Source: Chlamydomonas sphaeroides
Taxonomy: Eukaryota; Chlorophyta; Chlorophyceae; Chlamydomonadales; Chlamydomonadaceae
Assembly: GCA_001662425.1 (NCBI GenBank)
Contig: BDDC01002239.1
Span: 1 to 14,901, forward strand
Direction of reading: 5' to 3'
DNA length: 14,901 nt
The notes beneath the pieces are model-generated. The model was not told the origin of the DNA. It searched no databases and saw only the letters and a program-made list of their open reading frames with translations. Position numbers and translations under genes: made by a program. This document shows, one piece after another, positions 9,199 to 14,901 of this stretch. Numbering within the stretch: position 1 is the first letter of the stretch; each line of letters opens with the position of its first letter.

Positions 9199-9499
9199 CA
9201 CAACACCAGCCGCTTGCTGTCGCGGAGGCGTGAAAGTGCGCCCGCACGCTCTAGCCGGCAGTGTGGCTAGGATACCGCTGAATGTTGGGCTGGCTGCGGC
9301 TGGCCCGGTTGGGCGCTTGATCGTGGCTGTGCTCTGCTGTGCTTGGCAGAGGTCTTCAAACGTGATGACACTCGTCTGGTCGGACGCTCTGAGGGGTCGA
9401 GCCATAGGCACTGAGCACACAGCTGTCACACCCGGCAGGGGTCTGGCACCTAGAAACACGGGACAGCAGCGGTGACGCGAGTTCTATGCGGCTGCGGAT

Positions 9500-9840
9500 T
9501 TGTTGGCTCGCCCCTCAAGGGGCACGGGTCGTACGTTTATGGCACCAAGGTAGCACAAAGAAACACTTGTGCAAACAGTTGGTAGAAGTGCGGCTGAAGG
9601 CTACCAAAACAGCACGTCTACAGACGACCGCACTGTGTACACAGACAAGGTGGGAGGAGCGGCAGGAACGTTACCCAGGCAGTAGAACCTTGTGCGGAGT
9701 ATTGTCCCTTCATATCTGTCTTGACCTCATTCTGTGCAGAGGCGTCTACGCATTTACTACACAGCTTACTTGCACACCTGCCCCAGCTGCGCATGGGTGC
9801 AGGGCTCGCCCCAAAAACAGGCCACCCTGACCAGACGCAA
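9500..9840. repeat. Dispersed repeat, copy A
   Basis: Three parts are shared with copy B: a start TTGTTGGCTCGCCCC that continues into the hairpin GCCCCTCAAGGGGC (9510-9523); a core at 9679-9734 matching 14529-14584 at 51 of 56 positions by my count; and a box at 9807-9837 that matches 14680-14709 in inverted orientation. The stretch between hairpin and core differs in length and sequence between copies. A 9-bp inverted pair, CGTCTGGTC (9373-9381) and GACCAGACG (9829-9837), could mark element ends. No transposase was seen, so it would be a non-autonomous element. Confidence 0.65.
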
Positions 9841-10482
9841 ACAGTCGGTCATTATGCGGTGATAGCTGGGACTATTTGAGGGGTTTTGGGCACACCGACA
9901 TCCGCATAGGGTCCTCGCGCCGTCAGCTAACAGTGTACCGGTATGCCTGCGTCCTGCAGGGGAATTAACTCTCTCCGTCCCTCTCCTACCCGGCGCTCCC
10001 TATACCGAGCCCTATCGTCAGGATTCAGACTTACAACGCACACCACCGTCTGCGTTCTGCAAGGATGTCGTGTGGCCGTCGATGCGCAGCCAGACTAGAC
10101 TAGAGTCGGGACAGGGGTGAGTCGGGGATGGAGCCCAGCGGGGTCAGGAGGGGTCACGGGAGGGGTTGCGTGCCGTAGCCAGAGCCCCTTCCCTGCCTTT
10201 CGCCACGCGCCGTCCAGCCTTACCCCCTTCACACTCCAACCCCATACGTCCCCATACTTGCTCTGCGCACAAAGACGCGATCAACTTTGCGCACCAGTGC
10301 CCACACTAGCTGCGACATGCACCGCGCACCGCCAGCACTCCGAAACCGTGACCCTGCCCACTAGCGCCACCCTATGTTCAAGCTGTACCATCACTGATAG
10401 CGCACCAAGGCTGGCGTGAGCGCGGCGACTTCCGCGCTCGCGCCATCTGCACGACCGGGAACGTCGCGTGTCGCACAGTGCG

Positions 10483-13400
10483 ATGTCGGCCGAGCTGCAC
10501 GACCGCGGCCATGAGGAGGGATATCGGGCTCCAAGAGTGACGCTCACCATCCGGGACTTTGATATCCTGGGCCGCATAGGCGATGGCAGCTTCTCCACGG
10601 TCTTCCTGGCCCGCCAGAAGCAAACCGGCAAGCAGTACGCGATTAAGATGATGAATAAACACCTGGTCATGCGCAATAAGATGGTGGAGTACATCAAAAA
10701 CGAACGTCACATCCTCGACAAGCTCGATGACCCCGGGGTGGCAAAGCTGCACTTCACCTTTCAGGACGCAGACAACCTATGTGAGTCCGGAGTAATCACG
10801 GGTGTGGCCTTACGAGGGAAAGGGAACGGGAGGCACGACCGTGAGCGAGCCTGGGATGTGCTGGTGCGGGTGTGCAATTGCAAGTGGTGTGGCCCCAAGC
10901 AACCCGTCCGCAGGCTTCCGTGAACTGGCTTACAACCTTCTCCTGCAATGTGCCTCTCTTGCTTGCAGACATGGGCATGGAGTACTGCGCAGGTGGCGAG
11001 CTGTACGAGCAGATTAACAAGGTACTGCAGGCAGGCTGCCGGTACGGTGCCAGCGCCCCAGGGCCCACCCCGCGTGGATCGGCGCGAAACTCCGCGTGGG
11101 GGCATGGCACCGGCACGTTACAACCTTTGCCTAAAGCCCCAAAGCAGTGGGCAGTCGGCCTGCGACGCCTGGGGCGGGCTCAGGCAGGGACTACGGGTAG
11201 GAGCCAGCCCACGGTGTTACAACCGGGGCCACGCTGCCGGCGTGCGGCTGGCGCCTTCCGGCCGGTGCTGCGGCTGCGGCCGCGCTGCGGCATCCCGCAG
11301 CAGGCGGCCAGCCAGCCGGCGGAGGCGGAGGTGCCCGTGGCGCCCGACCAGCACAGCCGCCCCCATGGTTGCGGTGCATCCGCTACATCCCTTGCACGGC
11401 GGACGGCCCACAGGCTGGGGCTCGCTGGCGGCACATATCTTCGCCGCCGGCCGCTCGGCCGCCTGCCGGACCCTGCGGGCAGCTGCAGCAGTCACGCCGG
11501 CCTCTGCCCCGCCCGCTGGCTGCACCCCGCCGCCCAGGCGCCCAGCTCCACGCCAAGTCCGGTCCCCCGCATCGCCCTCGCAGCTCCCGTTGCTGCGCCC
11601 TGCCCTGCAACCCCGTCTCACCCCCTCCCTGCCCTGGCCCCACCCCACACCGCCAGGGCGGCCGCCTGCCGCTGGACGCGGCCCGCTTCTACGCGGCCGA
11701 AGTGGTGCTCATTCTGCAGTACCTGCGCTCGGCTGGGGTGGTGCATAGGTGCGGCGTAGGCGCAGGCACTGGCCAGCGGCGGGCCCCCGGGCATCGGCTG
11801 GACTGGAGCGCGGGAGTAGGCTCAGGATGGGGTGGCAGTGCCGAGGCCGTGCTGGCCTGTCCCTCCACTGCAGCCCAAGGCAGCCTGCAACTTGCCACCG
11901 CCGGCAGCGCTCGCTCATCTGGGGCCGTGACAGCCGATACCTCACGTCTCCTCCCGGCGCCCTGCCGCAGCGAGCGGCCCCGCTGGTAGCCCGGTAGATA
12001 TTCGCGTGTGGGTTTGTAGTCTTCACACTCCTTTAACTCGTTCCTCCCTCCCCGCCCTCTCCCACCTCCCTCCCCGCTACCGCCAGGGACCTGAAGCCCG
12101 AGAACATGCTGCTCACGGCGGACGGCCACCTCAAGCTGATAGACTTCGGCAGCGCCAAGGCGGCCTTCTTGCCCGCTGCGGAGAAGCCGCCCGGCAAGGC
12201 CAGGTGCGGCCGCAGGCAGACGGCCAGCGCGGCGACCGAGGGGACGGCCACCCCCGAGGCCAGGCCGTGCCGGGGCAGGCGGTGAGGGCAGTGAGCCTCC
12301 ACCGCCGTCCCGGCACATCACAACACCCTCTCCCTCTGAAAGGGCTCGGCGCTGTTTTCTGCCGTCGTCGTCAGGAGCTTGTCTTGGTCGACCCCAAGCT
12401 GACGCCCCGGGGACCCCACCCCGCCGTCCGCGCCCTGGCCCAGGGCCACCTCGTTCGTGGGCACCGCCGAGTACGTGTCGCCTGAGGTGCTGCTCAACGC
12501 GCCGCTGAGCTACCCCGCCGACCTGTGGGCGCTGGGCTGCCTTCTGTACCAGATGATCGTGGGTGCGTGGCAGAGGGGCAGGGGTAGTGATACAGGAGGG
12601 AAGGGCGGCGGGCAGCAAGCGGGCGGGGAGCGCAAGGGCCTTGCAGCGCATACGAAGGACCAGGGCGCCCTGCCTTGAGCGGCCTGTTGGGTGTCAGGGG
12701 CCCCGTCGTGATGCCCCCTCTATAGAGTGGAGCGACCGGCGCCTGACGCGCATGGAGGGGAGCAAGGGGAGGCAGGCTGCCGCCGTGGCCGCCCCGCCGT
12801 CAGCAGCCTCTTGCTGTCCCGGCGGCCAGCGCCAACACGCCGCCTCACACCTGCTGCCGACTGCCGTGGCCCCAGGCCGGCCGCCCTTCAAGGCCGCCTC
12901 CGAGTACCTCACCTTCCAGAAGATCACCGACCGCGACTTTTACTTCCCCGGCGACCCGCGACCCGCGGCCGCCGACGACGAGGGGCGGCTGGGGCCGCGC
13001 GCCAGCTGCGACAGCAGCGCGGCGGCGCGGCGGGAGGCGGAGGAGGAGGTCGTTGAGTACCCGCCCGATGCGCGAGACCTGACGGACCGGCTGCTGGCGC
13101 TGGAGCCGTCGGCGCGGATAGGTAGGCGCGGCTGCGTGGGTGGGGTCGTGGCGGGGTGGGGGCTTTGGCGCCCGCGGCAATGCCGCAGAGCTTACGCACC
13201 CAGCATGGCGCCGGTGCTGCGGCTCTTGGCGCGCGGCTACCGGCCTACCCTTCCGTGTTTTCGTGAGTTGGACACACCGGCACACCTGGCCCCATGCCCG
13301 CAGGCGCCTCCGACATGGCCGAGCTACGCGAGCACCCGTTCTTCGCGGGCATCGACTGGGACACGCTGCGCAGCGGGCCCGCGCCGTCCTTTGTGGCGCC

Positions 13401-13503
13401 GCCGGTGCCGGGCAGCAGCCCCGACGACATGGGGCTGGACTGGGAGCTGACCTCGCTGGTGCGGGACGCGGCGGAGGCGGGCGAGGCCAGGCCGAGCAGC
13501 TGA
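10483..13503 (+). CDS. PDK1: PDK1-type AGC protein kinase (3-phosphoinositide-dependent kinase 1 homologue) without PH domain
   Basis: PDK1 phosphorylates the activation loop of other AGC kinases. Exons are 10483-10780, 10969-11021, 11657-11748, 12087-12203, 12444-12562, 12876-13121 and 13304-13503, all GT-AG, giving 374 residues. Kinase landmarks are the glycine loop GRIGDGSFSTV (30-40), Lys55 in YAIK, Glu74 of helix C, HRDLKPEN (147-154), DFG (167-169), TSFVGTAEYVSPE (189-201) and DLWALGC. Ser190 matches the autophosphorylated Ser241 of human PDK1. LHFTFQDADNLY is close to the human LYFTFQDDEKLY, which supports PDK1 over other AGC kinases. An acidic, Ala/Arg-rich insert of about 35 residues (252-287) sits between FYFP and YPPDARDL. 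After the kinase core there are only about 50 residues and no PH domain. The ATG at 10483 fits the kinase start; exon borders are by eye, least certain around the 635-bp second intron. Confidence 0.93.
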
Positions 13504-13792
13504 GGCGGGGTGCGCTGGGGCGGGTGGCTGGAGGCCGCACGGGCGATGGGGGCGGGGCGCGGCGGGGCGCCTAGTCGGATGCGGGCGGCGGTGGGCAGGG
13601 GCAAGTGCGATGCGGGTGTGGTGCCGGTGGCGGTGCCGGGCCAGCGGTATAGCCGTGAGCTGTGTACTGGTACGTCGGCCTTTTATGTTTTGGACGGATG
13701 CCTGGGCGAGTGCCTGGGCGAATGCCGCGACAATGCGGCTGTCCCTGCCTAGGACAACAGGGCTTTTCGGATGGACCTCACCGGCATATCCA

Positions 13793-13797
13793 TGTAA
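13793..13797 (+). terminator. Candidate poly(A) signal TGTAA for PDK1
   Basis: TGTAA in the context CCATGTAATGC lies 290 bp after the stop codon at 13503, a normal distance for a green algal 3' UTR. It is the first TGTAA I found after that stop on this strand. Confidence 0.6.
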
Positions 13798-13900
13798 TGC
13801 GGCTGCACAAGGCGACTTACACGAGGAGCGGGCAGCGGGCAGCGTACGGCACAACGGAAGGGACGGTTGGTTCCAATTGCGCCTTGACAGATCGTTCCTC

Positions 13901-13905
13901 ATATA
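13901..13905 (+). promoter_or_regulatory. TATA-like element ahead of a possible fifth gene
   Basis: CTCATATAGTCGG at 13898-13910 contains ATATA. It lies about 100 bp beyond the PDK1 poly(A) candidate and about 60 bp before an ATG at 13965, spacing that would suit a new promoter with a 5' UTR of about 35 nt. The support is weak. Confidence 0.3.
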
Positions 13906-13964
13906 GTCGGCAGCTACCTGCAAAGAGCCTTTGTCAAACACACCCGAGCGAGCATTTCGGAACG

Positions 13965-14219
13965 ATGCCGGCTCTGCCTGCCCCTGCATGTGTCGCGCTC
14001 GCCAGCAGCGCCGTGTTTGCGAGTTCCGCTGCTGCATGGAGCTTTGCTGCACATCCGGCGGGACTGGAAAGCGGAGCTGCCGTCTACACCGTCTGGTTTG
14101 ACAAGGTCGCCGCGTTTCTGCTGTCCCACGCCCTCGATCAGCGATACCGAAACATGCATCTTGATCGCTATGCAGATGTTCTACAAGGTTGCCAAGCCCC
14201 AGGCTACGCCAGCCCTGGT
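13965..14219 (+). CDS. Possible first exon of an unrecognised gene (3'-partial)
   Basis: From the ATG at 13965 an open frame runs to 14249. The first 35 or so residues are rich in Ala, Ser and Pro with a hydrophobic stretch and no acidic residue, as in a signal or transit peptide. A less biased stretch follows (GAAVYTVWFDKVAAFLLSHA, then DQRYRNMHLDRYADVLQ). A good splice donor, CCCTG|GTGAGG, falls at 14219/14220 inside the frame, so the exon could end there with the rest beyond or within the repeat-rich end of the window. No family is recognised. The case rests on the preceding TATA-like element and the composition, and it may be a chance frame. Confidence 0.25.
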
Positions 14220-14293
14220 GAGGTTACACGCGAATGCACGCGAATTTGAGCCGCACGGGCGCGGGTGTCTGTACCCGGGGACGGTTTGTCGTC

Positions 14294-14363
14294 ACATGCA
14301 TGTACCAGATATGTTACACTCCAGCGGTGCCTTCTGCCTGTGCGCATGCCCACACATGCATGT
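14294..14363. repeat. Pair of ACATGCATGT palindromes
   Basis: The perfect 10-bp palindrome ACATGCATGT occurs at 14294-14303 and at 14354-14363, exactly 60 bp apart; the second extends to 12 bp (CACATGCATGTG, 14353-14364). Such paired palindromes can be protein-binding sites. No factor is assigned. Confidence 0.6.
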
Positions 14364-14404
14364 GCAGAGGATTCGCCACGGGATGCTGGACGTCAGGTCT
14401 CCTC

Positions 14405-14750
14405 TTGTTGGCTCGCCCCCGTTGGGGCGCGAGGCGTACCGGTCGGGACCTTGAACAAGGACGACGTAATAGAATGCAGCGGTACGCGTTAGGGATCGTA
14501 TCCCAGACAGCCACTGAACATAGCCCATGCAGTACAACCTTGTGCGGAGTAGTGGCCCTTCATATCTGTCTTGCCCTCATTATGAGGTGTTTACGCACTG
14601 TCTGTAAACTTGAAACGGAACCCTCTCTTGTCACCGTCCGCGGTGCATCGCCGCACCAGACATGCAGCTCGACGGTGTTCGTCTGGTCAGGGTGGCCTCT
14701 TTTTGGGCGTAGCCCCCCCCGCGCAGCGGGTTGGGGGGCGGAGCCCCTAG
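14405..14750. repeat. Dispersed repeat, copy B
   Basis: It begins TTGTTGGCTCGCCCC with the hairpin GCCCCCGTTGGGGC (14415-14428), has the 56-bp core at 14529-14584, and then the box CGTCTGGTCAGGGTGGCCT (14680-14698), here in the opposite orientation to copy A. A short inverted pair, ACCAGAC (14655-14661) and GTCTGGT (14681-14687), flanks 19 bp just before the box. The end is a GC-rich fold-back region (14712-14747). Start GGCTCGCCCC and GGGCGTAGCC at 14705-14714 are an imperfect inverted pair that could be element ends. Confidence 0.65.
14712..14747. repeat. GC-rich fold-back sequence
   Basis: Eight Cs at 14713-14720 can pair with the six Gs at 14733-14738, enclosing GCGCAGCGGG. Alternatively GGGGC (14735-14739) pairs with GCCCC (14743-14747) over a three-base loop. 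The two hairpins compete for the same Gs. Similar GC-rich palindromic repeats are known in volvocine algal genomes; whether this is of that kind is not established. Confidence 0.6.
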
Positions 14751-14770
14751 GGATGGGTGCGTCCGTCCGT

Positions 14771-14771
<1 letters not shown>

Positions 14772-14827
<56 letters not shown>
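14772..14827. repeat. (CCTG)14 tetranucleotide microsatellite
   Basis: Fourteen perfect copies of CCTG fill 56 bp, preceded by three GTCC units (14761-14772). The perfection of the array suggests recent slippage. It lies just beyond repeat copy B. Confidence 0.97.
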
Positions 14828-14828
<1 letters not shown>

Positions 14829-14901
14829 GTCTTAAGCCGCACAACGTTAATGCCAGGCCCAACCCGCGGTGCCGAGCGATAGCTTAGTGCATGCGGTATC
14901 G

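Larger units (their letters stand above)
8631..10482. other. Intergenic: delta-subunit 3' UTR, dispersed repeat copy A, upstream region of PDK1
   Basis: No gene was recognised in about 1.85 kb on either strand. It contains a candidate poly(A) signal at 9194, repeat copy A (about 9500-9840) and a pyrimidine-rich stretch ahead of the kinase start (about 10190-10260). No convincing TATA box was found upstream of 10483. Confidence 0.55.
13504..14901. other. Intergenic: PDK1 3' UTR, possible start of a fifth gene, repeat copy B, CCTG array
   Basis: No protein family was recognised. The stretch contains a 12-bp direct repeat (TGCCTGGGCGAG at 13699 and TGCCTGGGCGAA at 13711), a poly(A) signal candidate at 13793, a TATA-like element at 13901 with an open frame from 13965, two ACATGCATGT palindromes, repeat copy B and a CCTG microsatellite. 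Confidence 0.6.

Noticed and set aside
10872..11759. 295-residue open frame across intron 2 of PDK1
   Set aside because: It runs through the 635-bp intron and only partly overlaps kinase exons in the wrong frame; the kinase exons splice cleanly without it.
12374..12443. Extra PDK1 exon between the DFG exon and the activation-loop exon
   Set aside because: An AG at 12373-12374 is followed by an open stretch, but the frame needed for ATSFVGTAEY has a TGA at 12400, and direct joining of 12203 to 12444 gives the expected AR-ATSFVGT sequence.
11689..12651. 320-residue open frame on the - strand opposite PDK1
   Set aside because: It is antisense to well-supported kinase exons and low in complexity.
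12845..13540. 231-residue open frame on the - strand opposite the PDK1 3' end
   Set aside because: Pro/Arg/Ala-rich shadow of the kinase exons.
1..14901. CRISPR array, tRNA, rRNA or transposase gene
   Set aside because: No regularly spaced identical repeats with unique spacers, no cloverleaf or rRNA core sequence, and no transposase or reverse transcriptase motifs were seen by eye on either strand.

Overview
This window reads as nuclear DNA of a green alga, most likely a core chlorophyte (Chlorophyceae). The evidence is GC-rich sequence, four genes each split by GT-AG introns mostly 100-400 bp long, and a nucleus-encoded photosystem I antenna protein and chloroplast ATP synthase subunit, both with transit-peptide-like N-termini and closest by eye to Chlamydomonas-type proteins. 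TGTAA motifs, the usual green algal poly(A) signal, lie downstream of three of the four genes. No bacterial operon, CRISPR array, tRNA or rRNA was seen. The species is not identified.

Layout, all recognisable genes on the + strand: (1) <368..1800, the 3' part of an RMD5/GID2-type E3 ubiquitin ligase of the GID/CTLH complex; its N-terminus lies upstream of the confidently assigned exons and probably outside the window. (2) 3219..5245, LHCA3, a light-harvesting chlorophyll a/b protein of photosystem I, eight exons, 268 residues. (3) 7372..8630, the delta subunit of chloroplast F1Fo-ATP synthase, three exons, 220 residues, with a last coding exon of one codon plus stop. (4) 10483..13503, a PDK1-type AGC protein kinase, seven exons, 374 residues, complete through the kinase domain but without the C-terminal PH domain of land-plant and animal PDK1. 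A possible fifth gene may start near 13965 with a TATA-like element before it; this is weak.

The genes do not form a pathway. LHCA3 and the delta subunit both serve thylakoid energy conversion, but algal genes are normally transcribed singly, so adjacency is only a possible hint of co-expression. The RMD5 homologue and PDK1 are housekeeping regulators (protein turnover and AGC-kinase signalling).

The spaces between genes are 1.3-2.1 kb and hold simple repeats, short tandem repeats and two copies of a dispersed repeat on either side of PDK1 (about 9500-9840 and 14405-14750) that share a 56-bp core, a hairpin and a box that is inverted in one copy relative to the other. The first intron of the delta-subunit gene is made largely of a degenerate ~45-bp tandem repeat. 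I found no convincing previously undescribed system. The repeat family, the PH-less PDK1 and some intron oddities are the points most worth a second look.
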